From assembly GCA_016271365.2 (NCBI GenBank), contig CM028131.1:288799001-288863000 (forward strand): a stretch of DNA of 64,000 nt. The letters are read 5' to 3'. The position numbers and the translations under genes were made by a program. Shown piece by piece: positions 19,503 to 30,605 of the stretch (its first letter is position 1; each line of letters begins with the position of its first letter). The DNA comes from Neoceratodus forsteri (taxonomy: Eukaryota > Chordata > Ceratodontiformes > Ceratodontidae). A model generated the notes under the pieces. That model had not been told where the DNA came from and did not search any database. It saw only the letters and a program-made list of their open reading frames with translations.

Positions 19503-20571
19503 CACAGAAAGATGCACTGGAGAACTATAGCAACAAAATCAAAGGGCAAAAACTCGCAGGCTACTAAAATACATATGTTGATGGACAAAGATAAAACACA
19601 GGCCTCACGGGGTGACTCGCGCCCGCCATCACCAGCTGCCAGCCAAGCAGATTTGGAGGAGGGAATGGAAATGTTAGATCCCAGTGCAGTAATGGTGAAA
19701 CTAAACGGCATCATAAAGACCCTGCATCGGGTGGAGTCAACTGTGATGGATGTTGGCCATTGAGCGGGTGGTGGGGGACTGCTCAGATTCAACCAGCCAG
19801 CACAACCACACACTGTTGTACCTACTTACCCGAGAGAAGGAGCTTCAGCTTAAAATAGACGATCTAGAGAACCGATCGCGCCAGAACAGTTTCCTACTAT
19901 ATGGAGTTCCGAAGGGCATAGAAGACTCCCATTCATCTATGGAAGATCTTATTCTTCACATTATCAAGTCAGTGCTAAAGATGCCAGAAGAGTATACCAT
20001 AATGATAGAGAGGGCCCACCGTTCCCTGCTCCCCCGACCAAAAGAACAGAATGCAAGGCCCAGATCCATTATCGCTAAGATGCTAAATTATAATGCTAGG
20101 CAATTAATATTAAAACCAGCATAGCAGCAGAGAGAGGTTTTGCTTGATGGGCAAAGACTTTCTTTTGACCAAGATTTCTCTGACTACTTAAATAACCAAC
20201 GGAAACAAGTCCAAGAGATGATTAAACAAGCCAGAGATAAGGGCATAAAAATACAGATGCTTTACCCAGCTTGCTTGCACATCCAGACAGATAAGGGACC
20301 ACTGATCGTTGACTCCTTATATGAAGCAGCACCTACTTTGTGCAAGAAGGGCCTCAAAGTTTCTGATTTCCCTGCGGTGAATTTGGAACAAAGCATTGCG
20401 AAGGTGGCATGGCAGGGGGGGTTGAGTAAGCTCCGAAAGGGACAGCCTACATCAGTAGCGTGGGCCTCGCATCTGAGTGCAGACATACAGGAACTTTCAG
20501 ACCGGGAAAACAAATCAGGCAACACAGAGGATTGCACCTCTAGGGCTTTTGCAGCAGACACATCCACCTGA
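19503..20571 (+). pseudogene. L1 ORF1 protein (copy in DIRS B)
   Basis: Three frames cover an L1-type ORF1: 19503-19763 (N-terminal part, MEMLDPSAVMVKLNGIIKTL), 19750-20124 (coiled coil then the RNA-recognition part, KIDDLENRSRQNSFLLYGVP, IMIERAHRSLLPRP and ARPRSIIAKMLNYNARQ) and 20140-20571 (C-terminal part, ISFDQDFS-like FDQDFSDYLNNQRKQ). These blocks are the usual ones of L1/Tx1 ORF1, the RNA-binding chaperone of the retrotransposition particle. Two frame breaks (about 19760 and a stop at 20122) show decay. Confidence 0.82.
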
Positions 20572-21240
20572 GAACTGAGTCCTAAGGCAACAGTGAAAGC
20601 AGCCAGAATTCTAGGTTTCGGACAGTGGTGATTTCATTTGAGTCACATGGCGAGAGCCATTTGGAGGGCCTGTTATGTAGTAGCATTGAGTGCTTCAGGT
20701 CCTTCGGACTTCATATTAAGAGGGAGGGACATTTTTGGAAATCAGAGCTCAATGTTAAGGGCATCAGAACTGCATCTTTACGGGAAGAAGCTGGTGGAGA
20801 GGAGTGCACATTTAAGAACTTTTCACACATACAGTACAATGGGCGGTGGTCCCAGAGATTTTATTTGATATTTTTCTTTTTGTTTCTTTATCCACAGCAA
20901 CAGTAGGTATAGCTTGTAACAGAAGAAGCTAGGCAGCTGCCGCTGCAGTCTAATCTAAACCTTGGAAGTAAATTGTTGGTTTAAAAGTTTTTATGTTTTT
21001 AGTTACCTTACTGTTACAGAAAGTTAACTCTGCGCCTAACAATTTAGAGGCGAGGGGCACAATGTTAAAGTTAGGGACCTATTGTGCAAAGAACATAGTA
21101 TTCAGGACTGGTATAGATAGTGAAAAGGTAATAGGCAATGTACGAAAATCTTACATAAAAGGAAGCTGGGGCCCAATAAAGATAAATGCAGTGATGGGAG
21201 GATGTGGTGGGATGAAGGGTCCATCCTGCACCTAGCATAA
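20572..21240 (+). other. L1 spacer between ORF1 and ORF2
   Basis: No motif-bearing frame is present. Short open frames occur but match nothing I recognise. The stretch ends at the ORF2 ATG (21241), as expected for an L1 intergenic spacer, though it is longer than usual. Confidence 0.6.
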
Positions 21241-24200
21241 ATGGGTTCCCTCAAAACTGCAACCCTGAATGTTCAGGGTATTAATTCTCAAATAAAAAGA
21301 ACGAAGAGTTTACATTATATGCAGAAGGCACATATAGATATTGGATTTCTGCAGAAAACTAGATTAAACCCTGTAGAGCATGGGAAACTAATAAGATCCT
21401 GGGTGGGACATGTGAGTTTCTCTCATCCCAAAGGAAAGTGAGCAGGGATGGCGATGATCATCAGAAGGGGATTCCCTCTGGAGGTAGTTTCAGAAGTCTC
21501 GGGGGACGGCAGAGGGGTGATGGTCTCGGGGACATTGTTTTCCCAGAAGATACACCTCATTAACCTGTATGCCTCAAACACAGACGACCTTTCATTTTAC
21601 CGGAAACTGTTTGGGAAGCTAGCCAAGTTGAGGGAAGGAATGATTCTAATTGGAGGAGACTTGAATTGCATTCTTAACCCCGCCATGGACCGTTCCTCTC
21701 AGAATCTGGTGACAAACAAGAATATGAGCAAAGTAGTTAGGGGAGGGATTAGAGAACTGGCACTTGTAGACATATGGCAGGACTTGAACCCAAATACCAA
21801 GGACTTCACCTTTTATTCCAACCCTAATCAGACGTATTCCAGAAAATATTTCTTCTTATGTAGCCAGGTAAAGAGACATAAGATACAGGAATGTGTTATC
21901 CAACCCCGGTGGATCTCTGACCATGCAGCAGTATTTTTGCATCTCAAGATGGAGGACTGGGACAGAGTTACTACATGGCCATTTAATGCCTCTTTACTAG
22001 AAAGGAAAGAATTTAGAGAGCAGATCAAATCGGCTATAGAAGAATACCAAAACTATAATAAACCAGATGAGACAGGGTGGAAATGGTATTAGGATGGCCT
22101 AAAAGCCACTTTAAGAGAGAAAATATCATATTCAACTAGACTGAAGAGTCAGTACCTGGAAAAACAAACATTAGAAACAAAGCTAGCTCAGATAGACAGG
22201 GAACATAAAACAGCAAATCCCGAGAAGGTAGAAAAAGAACTGCAAGAGGTTAGGTCGACGCCCCAAGAAATATTGGGTAGGCAGGTGGAAGGGAAGTGGT
22301 GTTTTGCAAGCCAAAAGTACTACAAACAAGGAAATAAGGCGGGACGGCTATTAGCCTTCATTTTACGGAAACTGCAGGCAGAGAGATACATTAAAGTACT
22401 TAAAAAGACAGAGGGCGCCACACAAACAGAGGTACATACTCCAAAAGAGATAGCAGACGTATTCAGGAAATACTGTGCTACTCTGTATTCCAATCACACA
22501 AATACAGACCCAGTCAATACACACATGGATAGATTTATGGAAGAGATCACTTTGCCCGAACTCTTAGAAACAGATAAGACAGCAATGGATCCCCCATTTA
22601 CCACAGCAGAAGCTGCTGCAGTAATAAAAGAAGTGAAGAAGGGCAAATCCCCAGGGCCGGACTGACAGATATGTTTAATTCCTACAAAAGCACAGATGAT
22701 TTTGCAAACACCCGGAGGCAAGCTTTGATGTTTGTTATTCCTAAAGATGGAAAACCCCGGAACATAGCACCTCCTATAGACCGATCTCATTATCAAGCGT
22801 AGATTCAAAAGTTTTTACTAAAGTCTTAGCCTCTAGATTGAACAAAATACTGCCCACTATGGTCCACCTAGACCAAGCGGGGTTTGCCCCCAGAGACATC
22901 TTCAAGATAACATAAGAAGATGCCTGAGCATCCTGCAGAGTGGGAAACAGGCGAAAGTTCAGCAAGTGGCGATCACGGTGGATGCTGAAAAGGCATTCGA
23001 CCGCCTTCGATGGGAATATCTTCAGAAGACATTCAAATTTGGCTTTGGAGAGAAATTTAGGAATTGGGTGGGTACAATATACAGATCTCCAACAGCTCAG
23101 GTGAAAGTAAATGGCACAGTATCAGACAAAATAGAGATACAGAGAGGTACTAGGTAGGGTTGCCCCCTTTCACCCCTATTGTTCGCTCTGAGCATGGAGC
23201 CACTGGCAGAACATATTAGGACAAACCCACAACTGGAAGGTACTAAAAAAAAAGGAGGGGGGGGGCGCATTTCCCTATATGCGGATGACATAATGTTGTA
23301 CCTGCGAAACCCAGTGGTGACCTACCCTGTACTTGAAAATATTTTAGAGAAGTACAGTGATATCTCCGGTTTCAAAATTAACTATGAAAAATCAGAAGTC
23401 CTACTGGTGAGCGGTTCCCACACAACAGAATTAGAGCAGACCCTACCCTTTAAATGGGTGGTTAACAGCGTCAGATACCTGGGAATTAAAATCCCACTAA
23501 ACCTGACACACCTGTATAAGGTCAACTATGTTAAACTAATACAGGAAGTTTGTGAGGACTTGCAAAGATGGAACCTTTTGCCTTTATCATTAACGGGGAG
23601 AATACAGTCCATTAGGATGAACATTTTACCACGGTTTTTATTCTTGTTCAGCTCTTTACCCTTTAGTATACTCAAAAAAGACTGGAAAAAACTAGATAAA
23701 GCCTTACACAGATTTGTATGGAACCACAGAAAACTTAGACTAGCATGGAACATACTTCAGAAGCCCAAATCCCAGGGGGGGTTAGGGTTAACAAATTTAA
23801 AATTATATTATAAGATGGCACAGATAACACCGTGGGTGGCACATCTTAAGAAAGACCCAGATAATGTCTGGTTACTTATGGAGGATGGTGCTGCCACAAC
23901 GGCGGGCCTGGAATAGATTTTACAGCTTCACCAACAGCCTTGGTGAAAGTGAAGCTGCAAACCCCTGGCAGGAGCACCTCTATAAGGTATGGGGCGAAGT
24001 TAAGAAAGATCATAATATAACACATTCACTTTCTAATCAGACTAAAATTACAGAATACTGGACTTCTCCCACCCCCACCCCCACACAAGACCATACAATT
24101 TCAAACCTGGTGTAGATATGGTCTTTCTTACTTTATTCAAGTGATAGCTCATAATCAGATTAAAACTTTTGTGCAAATTCAGAGGGAATTTGGAATACCT

Positions 24201-24274
24201 AAATCTCATTTCTTCCGATATCTTCAGGTAGTCTCCTTTATACATAAAGATATTAATAAACAAAGAGTTCAGCA
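21241..24274 (+). pseudogene. L1 ORF2 (copy in DIRS B): endonuclease and reverse transcriptase
   Basis: It starts MGSLKTATLNVQGINSQIKR, the L1 endonuclease opening. LIGGDLNCILNPAMDRSS and WISDHAAVFLHL are the catalytic Asp-Asn and Asp-His blocks. RT follows: GKSPGPD (22650), a frame change, VDAEKAFDRLRWEYL (first Asp, about 22980-23020), and YADDIMLYL (catalytic pair, codons 23278-23289), then GLGLTNLKLYYKMAQ. Stops near 21440, 22090, 22665, 23156 and 23915 break it. An A/G-rich run at 23244-23265 lies just before the YADD box. The reading ends in IHKDINKQRVQ at about 24270, where another LINE begins. Confidence 0.85.
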
Positions 24275-25385
24275 GGATCCCCATACAATGGAAAGCGTGA
24301 TTAGGTGGGTTACTAGTGGGGTTCCCCAGGGGTCAGTGCTGGGGCCACTCCTGTTCAACGCCTATATCTCAGACATCAGGAGGGGGATCTGGAGTGAGAT
24401 GAGTCTCTTTGAAGACGACTCAAAACTGGGTGCGGTGGTGGATGGGGAGGAGGGGAGGGTGACCTTACAGGAGGACCTGGAGGCTCTGGAAAGGTAGTCG
24501 GGAAAATGGAAACTAAAATTCAATGCGGGGAAGTGCAAAGTTCTGCACGTGGGAGTCAGAAATCCAGGCCAGGGGTATACCCTGGGAGCAGACATGATTC
24601 AAGTCATGGAGGGTGAGAGGGACCTGGGGATGGTGGTAGATGTCAAAATGAACAACTCAGAGACCTGTAGGAGGGCAGCGGCAAGGGCAAATAGGATGCT
24701 GGGATGCATCGCCAGGGGGATTACCTCCAGAAAGGCGGAAGTGATCCTTCCACTGTACAACTGCTTGCTTAGGCCACACTGCGAGTATTGTGTACAGTTT
24801 GGATACCACATTTAAAGAGGGACATTACACTCCTAGAGAGGGTCCAAAGGAGGGCAACCAAAATGATCTGGGGCCTGGGGGAGAGGACCTATGAGGAGAG
24901 GCTCATGGAGCTCAACATGTACACCCTGGAGGAGTGGAGGGACAGGGGGACATGATAGAGGTCTTTAAGTACATGAAAGGGATCAATAAAGGAGGCCCAG
25001 TCAGGGTGTTACAAAGGAAGGAGGGTGGGGCAACAAGAGGTCACGGATGTAAGCTAGAAGGGGGCAGGCTCGGAGGAGCGAGGAGGAGATATTATTTCAC
25101 TGAAAGGGTGGTGGAGCCATGGAATGCACTGCCCAGGGAGCTGGTAGAGGTGGAGACTGTTGACGGGTTTAAGAGGGGATGGGACAGGTACAGGGGGAGG
25201 GTAAATCTGACCGGGCCCAATACAGGTGGAACATCTGGGACTGGGGACAGTATAACCCAAGGGGAAGGGGGGGACACCAAAATCGGCCCTCGGTGCAGGT
25301 GCTGAAAATCGAGCAGACTCAAGAGACCGTTAGGCCTATTCTGCTGACATTTTAGTATGTTAGTATGTAAAGCAGTTGTCAACCT
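24275..25385 (+). mobile_element. 5'-truncated CR1/L2-like LINE inserted in L1 ORF2
   Basis: The RT tail starts abruptly at SGVPQGSVLGPLLFNAYISD, passes FEDDSKLGAVVDGE (the usual FADD is FEDD here) and continues KCKVLHVG, GITSRKAEVILPLYNCLLRP and ERVVEPWNALPRELVEVETV to a stop at about 25303. The 3' end has a short TTAGTATG-type repeat (25350-25368), like the tails of CR1/L2 LINEs. Frames 24141-24497, 24549-24815 and 24934-25305 cover it. This is the fifth level of nesting (H, C, B, L1, this). Target duplication is not clear; AAAGAGTTCAG and AAAGCAGTTGTC at the two sides are only similar. Confidence 0.78.
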
Positions 25386-26134
25386 AGAAGAGAGACACCT
25401 GATATCTCAGTTGGTTAAAGTTTACACGGACAGCAAGAAAGGAGGGACCCCCCCCCCCAAATGTCAAACAACATGGGAGAGGGAAATAAACTATGCATTA
25501 GGGAATCAACAGTGAGAAAGGGTTTGGGAGGGAGTTTTTCATACATCAGCATCCCCACATTGGAAGGAATTTAGGTGGAAGCTCACGAGCAGGTTTTTTA
25601 ACACCCCTTCGAAAACCAAGCATTTCAACCCTACAGGATCAGAGCTGTGTTGGCAAGGATGTGGGCAGGTAGGCACACACTATCATATATTTTGGGATTG
25701 CCCCATTATTAGGCCATTCTGGACAGAGATGACCAAATTATATGGCAAAATGGCTGAGATGTATACTCTCCCCTACTTTGAGCATATGATCCTGGGACCC
25801 CCCCCCCCCCAAGAGAAGGAGTACTAATGGTCAGAAATTATTTCAGGGGTCACGGCTGGCAGCAGCTGGTAAAGTACTCACCAGAAGGTGGCTTTCCCCA
25901 GAGCCATCAACAGTTCAGGACTGGATTGATATTATTAAGACCATACAAAGGGAGGAAAAGCTTACAGCGAAGGTTCGTCTCAAGACAGATAAATTCAGTG
26001 GGGTATGGCTTCCATTCATGAGCCTCATAGAACAAAGTGGGGGGCAGCACCACAGTCTTATCTCAGCAGACTTTAAGCTCAAGGTTAGACAATACCTGAT
26101 CCAGCTTCTTCCGGGAAAAAATAGATTCATTTAG
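25386..26134 (+). pseudogene. L1 ORF2 C-terminal part (copy in DIRS B)
   Basis: After the LINE insertion the L1 reading resumes with LISQLVKVYTDSKKGG and REINYALG, then the Cys-rich tail CWQGCGQVGTHYHIFWDCP, the zinc-knuckle-like motif seen at the ORF2 end of L1/Tx1 elements (compare CWRGCSELQADLMHILWSCP at about 59690 in the other L1). C runs at 25447-25456 and 25800-25810 cause frame shifts. Confidence 0.78.
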
Positions 26135-26545
26135 AGATGTACATTGTAATAAACATGGAGGAAGAACACAATAGACAAAATGAAATACCAGCCAAACAGT
26201 TTGAGTTTATTCATGTATTTTAAATACAACTTTTTTTTGTGTGTGTGTCATGTTGAATTGTTTATGAAGAAACACTGCAGGGCACACAGACAATCTGTAC
26301 AACTATATCTAGTACATCCCAACAGTATAACTTCAGGAAGGAAAAACATGGACATTTCGACCTGTAATACAGACAAGAGAAAAACAAAACAGGACATCCC
26401 TGGACTCATTCAGCACATGTACTATTATAAACTTTGGTGCTTGTAAGTTATCTACCTTGAGTTGGAAAGACATGATATAACACTGGAATGTAATGTTGTA
26501 GTAGAATTACTTGTGCCAAGACATAATAAAATATGAAGTTTCAAA
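26135..26545 (+). other. L1 3' untranslated tail (copy in DIRS B)
   Basis: Noncoding, AT-rich, with a GTGTGTGTGT run at about 26239 and an AATAAA signal at 26524. It ends just before the right target duplication. Nothing else is recognised. Confidence 0.65.
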
Positions 26546-26565
26546 AACAGGACTTTGTGGAAATG

Positions 26566-27430
26566 ATGGATGTGCCAGTCTCTTAGACTGTTACTACCCA
26601 TCCATAAATCCCTGAAGAAGCAGGTTAACAAGGTCCTGCAGACTCCCACTTCTGTGCCACCGGTTGACAGAACGGTGGATAAGAAGTATTGGATGGCTAA
26701 GGGTGGAGCAAAGTTCCTGTATGGGCACCCTAGCCATGAAGAAGTTGTGCAGGCTGCTGCCTGTGATAAGGCAGGTATCCCCCTGGCATCTCACCCTCCG
26801 GATAAGAATTCAAGCAGGATGGATTCCATTCCAGAGAAGGTGTATTTGGGATCCTCTCTGATCATCAGGCAGGCTTCATACATCGCCTGTGTTGCCAGAT
26901 ATCAGAGAACATTGTGGAACACTGTGATGGAAATCACAAAATCTGTCCCAGCCCCTATGGCAGCTGATCTGGAGGAGGCTGCAAAGAGGGGCATAGAGGC
27001 TTCAAAAGCACAGTTTATGATGGCTGTGGACAACAGCGACACTGCAGCTAGGCAAATGGCTTCTTCTGTGTCACTCAGGAGGTTCACTTGGCCCAGGACT
27101 AACTTGACCCAAGGCACACAGTCCAAGGCATTGGACTTCCCATGTGAGCCTACCTCTGTTTGAGGAACAGATGGAGGTTTACATGAAAAAGATGGATGAG
27201 TATAAGACAGCTTATAAGAGTGCTGCTGCTAAAGAGAAGGCATCTGCTCCCCAAAAGCAATAAGCCAGGAGAGGTAGGGGTTAATATACGCCATTCTTCC
27301 AGCATCAGGCTTACCCCCAATATCAGCAGCAGGGAATTTATTTCAGGGGCAGGGGCAGAAGAGGTGGTAATCGAACTAGCCCCAGCACTCAGACAGCATC
27401 TCAACCCAAGCAGGCTCGCTGAGGTGTCTG
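26566..27430 (+). pseudogene. DIRS B Gag-like ORF, C-terminal half
   Basis: The frame 26570-27163 carries TSVPPVDRTVDKKYWMAKGG, FLYGHPSHEEVVQAAACDK, SHPPDKNSSRMDSIPEKVYL, RQASYIACVARYQRTLW and GIEASKAQFMMAVDNSDTAA. This C-terminal Gag domain recurs in A, F, E and G, which makes it the best conserved part of Gag here. A frameshift near 27160 and a basic stretch (about 27230-27300) end it. The 5' half of the gene lies before the L1 at 18641-19400. Confidence 0.75.
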
Positions 27431-27439
27431 CTCAGATTG

Positions 27440-28340
27440 CCTCCCCAACCCCAGTAGGGGGCAGGCTGGCCCACTACCTCCAGGAATGGCAAACCATCAC
27501 CACAGACAGGTGGGTCCTGGAAGTAGTGGGCCAAGGCCTGACTCTCAGCTTCAAGCTCAGACCAAAGCTGAGAGCAAGGGTCTTCAGACTCTCATCCCCA
27601 TTAGAAACAGTGTTACTGGAAAGGGAAGTTTTAAACCTATCCTTAGGGACACTAGAACCTTTTCCTCTGGCACAGAGAGGGAGAGGCTCTATTCATGGTA
27701 CTTCCTCACAATAAAGAAAACGGAGGAGTGGCAACCCATACTGGACCTCAGGCACCTAAACAGGCATCTGGTAAAGCCAAAGTTCAAGATGGTGACCCTG
27801 ACAACAATCCTTCTGACCATAAGACAAGGGGATTGTTTGGCATCTGTAGACTTAAAGGATGAATATTTCCACGTCCCCATAAGGCAGTCCCACAGAAGAT
27901 TCCTCAGATTCAGACTGCCATCAGGCTATTACCAGTTCAAAGCAATGCCTTTCAGAATTACTTCTTCCCCAAGGGTGTTCACAAAATGCTTGGCTGTGGT
28001 TGTGGCACACCTCAGGAGACAAGAAGTGGTAGTCTTCCCTTACCTGAATGACTGGCTAGTTGTAGGGCAACCCCCTCAACAGGTAAGGCAGCCTCTGGCA
28101 CTCACACAGGAACTACTATGGTCATGGGGGTTCCTGGTCAACCTGAAAAAGTCAGTGCTACAGCCTGTACAGCTCCTGGAATTCATAGGAGCCGAGCTGG
28201 ACTTAGTGAGAGGAAAGGCTTTTTTTCCCAGTCAAGGGCAGACAGTCTGGTACAGCTAGCAAGCTCCAAAGCCTAAGGCCAGCCAGGCATGTTCTGCAGT
28301 TGTTAGGCCATATGGCAGCTCCAGCAGCTACGGTGTCCGG
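27440..28340 (+). pseudogene. DIRS B reverse transcriptase, active-site motif altered
   Basis: GGRLAHYLQEWQTITTDRWV opens the RT leader. The frame 27486-28259 gives WQPILDLRHLNRHLVKPKF, CLASVDLKDEYFHVPI (first Asp), AMPFRITSSPRVFTKCLAVV and YLNDWLVVGQ, where the usual YVDD/YLDD is YLND (codons 28041-28052), losing one of the two metal-binding aspartates. The connection domain continues (LLEFIGAELDL) to a stop near 28258. RT would copy element RNA. This copy is disabled by the Asp-to-Asn change and by frameshifts before 27486. Confidence 0.87.
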
Positions 28341-28394
28341 GGCAAGGTTTCTGATGAGAGATGTTCATTATCATCTCAGGCTTTACTGGCACCA

Positions 28395-28985
28395 GAAATG
28401 AGCTTCATTATCAAAGCTTGTTCCAGTCACACAAACGCTCCTGCAAGCACTTCAGTGGTGGTTGTACGTGGACAACCTCAGGCAGGGAGTGCCGTTCCTA
28501 CGGGAGCAACCCCCCTTAGTGCTAACCACAGATGCTTCCCTACTGGGGTGGGGGGCACACTTAGAGGAGCACACTGCTCATGGCACATGGCTCAAACAAG
28601 TCATTACTTCATATCAACCTGCTGGAGCTCAGGGCAGTCTTGCTAGCACTACAGGCATTCGCCAGCTTGGTGCGGGAACTACCAGCTTCCCCAGTTTTGC
28701 TGCAGGCCCCCAGTGAGGGGCTCAGTCCCACTGGATGTACTGATCCTGGATTGGACAGGGAAGTTTCTGTTTGCCTGCCCTCCATTCCCTTTGCTACCGA
28801 GGGTCCTGAAAGAGCTCAGATCCCAGCTGGCTACAGTGATCCTCATTGCTCCAGACTGGGCCAGGCAGCCATGTTACTCCCTGGTTCTGGCACTATCAGT
28901 TGCCAAACCAGTCAGCCTCCCCAGGAAGCACAGCTTGCTGACTTCCTCCCAGGGCCGGATCCTGTACCCTAACCTTTGGTCTCTC
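28395..28985 (+). pseudogene. DIRS B RNase H (shortened) and linker
   Basis: LRQGVPFLREQPPLVLTTDA then SLLGWGAHLEEH (first Asp block) and LLHINLLELRAVLLALQAFA (Glu block) are present. The text then jumps at about 28675 directly to the linker (PVLLQAPSEGLSPTGC, matching FCCRPPVLGSVPLNAL of A). About 290 bases holding the third and fourth RNase H acidic blocks are therefore missing. The linker part continues in two frames to about 28975. Confidence 0.78.
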
Positions 28986-30050
28986 AGGCTCAAGGCCTGG
29001 CTCTTGAGGACCTAGAGTATGCCAGCCTGCATCTTTCAGAAGGGGTCATGGAGGTCCTTAGGATTTCTAGGAAGACCTACATGTCCAAGTGGAAAAGATT
29101 TTCTATTTGGTGCCAGAAGAAGAGTCTGGACCATACTTAGACGGGTTTGCCTGTTGTCCTGGATTATTTGACCCACCTTCATTCCCTTGGTCTAAGACCA
29201 TCCACCTTGAAAGTGCATTTGGCAGCTGTTTCAATTTACCTGTCAGCAGGCTAGGCAGTATCTATGGCCTCTAATCCAGTGTTCAGGAAATTCTTTAAAG
29301 GGTTGCTACACTTGCACCACCACATAGAATTCCCACCCCAGTGTGGGATCTGAACATATGTATTGCACAGCTCATGCAGCCACCTTTTGAACCTATGGCT
29401 TCAGCTGATCTCAAGTACGTAACTTGGAAGACTGTGTTCCTAGTTGCTGTTACTTCGGCCAGGAGGATCAATGAGTTACAGGCCTTGTCCATGGAGACTG
29501 ACTACATCACATTACACAGGGATAAGGTGGTCCTTAGGACCAATAACAAGTTTCTTCCTAAAGTGGTTTCAGACTTCCACATACGTCAGTCCATTACACT
29601 ACCAGTCTTTTTCAATGGCCATTCCTCTTCAGGGGAACGTAGACTGCATAGCCTGGACGTAAAAAAAAAAAAAAAAGCGATCAGCTGCTATTTGGAGCGT
29701 TCAAAGGGCCATAGAGGGGATAGATCCCAGCTGTTCTTGATCTGTGGAGAAATAGGAAAAGGTACACCAGCCACAAAAGATCCATAGCCAGGTGGATTGT
29801 GGCATGTGCCCAATTCTGTTATGCCAGGGTGGGCAAGCAGGCCCCACAGGAGCTCAAGGCACACTCTATCAAAGGAACAGCTGCATCAATAGCAGCTTCA
29901 AGGGATATTACCTTGCTGGAAATCTGTAACGCAGCTACCTGGAAAACTGTGCACACATTTACCAAACATTACTGCCTGGATTCCCATGCTAGGAGTGATG
30001 CCATATTTGGCACAGTAGTCCTACAGAGCTTGTTTCCTAAATAAGTCCTC
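28986..30050 (+). pseudogene. DIRS B tyrosine recombinase
   Basis: The start is read in shifted frames (MSKWKRFSIWC-type text at about 29080-29110). The frame 29341-29787 carries VWDLNICIAQLMQPPFEP, KTVFLVAVTSARRINELQAL with the first catalytic Arg intact, VVSDFHIRQSITLP and LHSLDVKK. A run of 16-17 A at 29659-29675 enlarges this last motif and shifts the frame. The final frame 29799-30044 has AHSIKGTAASIAASRDITLL and AATWKTVHTFTKHYCLD, the box with the nucleophile Tyr. The second catalytic pair H-x-x-R reads H-S-I-K here, so the Arg is Lys. Confidence 0.85.
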
Positions 30051-30079
30051 TGCCCACCTGTAAAGGCACTGCTTGGGTA

Positions 30080-30181
30080 GTCTGCATTTGTCAGAATACA
30101 GTAAGATTTCCTGGGGTTTGAAGAAAACATTACTTACCATAGTAATCTTGTTTCTTCCAAGGGAATGTTACTGTATTCTGA
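30080..30181 (+). repeat. Internal complementary region of DIRS B
   Basis: CTGCATTTGTCAGAATACAG is the reverse complement of the left terminus. After CCTGGGGTTTGAAGAAAAC it changes into the reverse complement of the right terminus (30550-30605). It is followed by about 220 bases of noncoding sequence up to the right inverted repeat. Confidence 0.9.
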
Positions 30182-30404
30182 GCTCCCACCCTTCCTCCCC
30201 TGCTGGGACCTACAAGGCACTGCATACTGTCTGTACAAATGATGTTGGAAATGTGTGGCTACCTACTGCTTTCTTGGGCATCTGTTGACTTGAGTCTTGG
30301 AAGATGCCCTCTGTTATTTAAGAGGTGTTTGCCCCTTGAAGGGGGACCGATTTGTTTTTGTTAAGATTAGATTAGTTAGTGTGTGATCTTCTGCATGCTT
30401 CATA

Positions 30405-30605
30405 AGAATCTGATGTTGCAGGAAGTGCAACCAGGGACAGTGCTTTGAAAACCGAGCATGAGCCTAGCATTCCACCATTTGCATAGATTCTATTAACCAT
30501 TTTGGCTCCGGGGCAGTCCTGTGGTGAGACCATACCGCATTTGTCAGAATACAGTAAGATTACCTTGAAAGAAACAAGATTACTATGGTAAGTTATGTTT
30601 TCTTC
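30405..30605 (+). repeat. Right inverted terminal repeat of DIRS B
   Basis: Reverse complement of 15899-16080 with scattered changes, ending GTTATGTTTTCTTC at 30605. Confidence 0.86.

Larger units (their letters stand above)
19401..26545 (+). mobile_element. L1/Tx1-like LINE inserted in Gag of DIRS B
   Basis: It is bounded by direct repeats AACAGGACTACATGGAAATG (19381-19400) and AACAGGACTTTGTGGAAATG (26546-26565), 17 of 20 bases alike, a long target duplication typical of L1-style priming. Order: 5' leader, ORF1 (about 19503-20571), spacer, ORF2 with endonuclease and RT (21241-24274 and 25386-26134), 3' tail with AATAAA at 26524. No long A tail remains. Another LINE fragment splits ORF2 at about 24275-25385. 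Joining the flanks rejoins Gag of DIRS B. Confidence 0.88.
15899..30605 (+). mobile_element. DIRS element 'B', complete termini, split by an L1
   Basis: The left inverted repeat (15899-16080) matches the right one (30405-30605), and an internal complementary region at 30080-30181 repeats both ends joined. Between them lie a long leader with inserted repeats, Gag N-terminus, an L1 insertion (19401-26545), Gag C-terminus, RT, a shortened RNase H and the recombinase. It interrupts the Gag gene of DIRS C at ...CACCCATTTC, and C resumes at about 30606 with TCCAGGACTGCC. Without the L1 and the leader insertion it would be near the normal DIRS size of 5-6 kb. It belongs to the same lineage as A and F. 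Confidence 0.9.
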
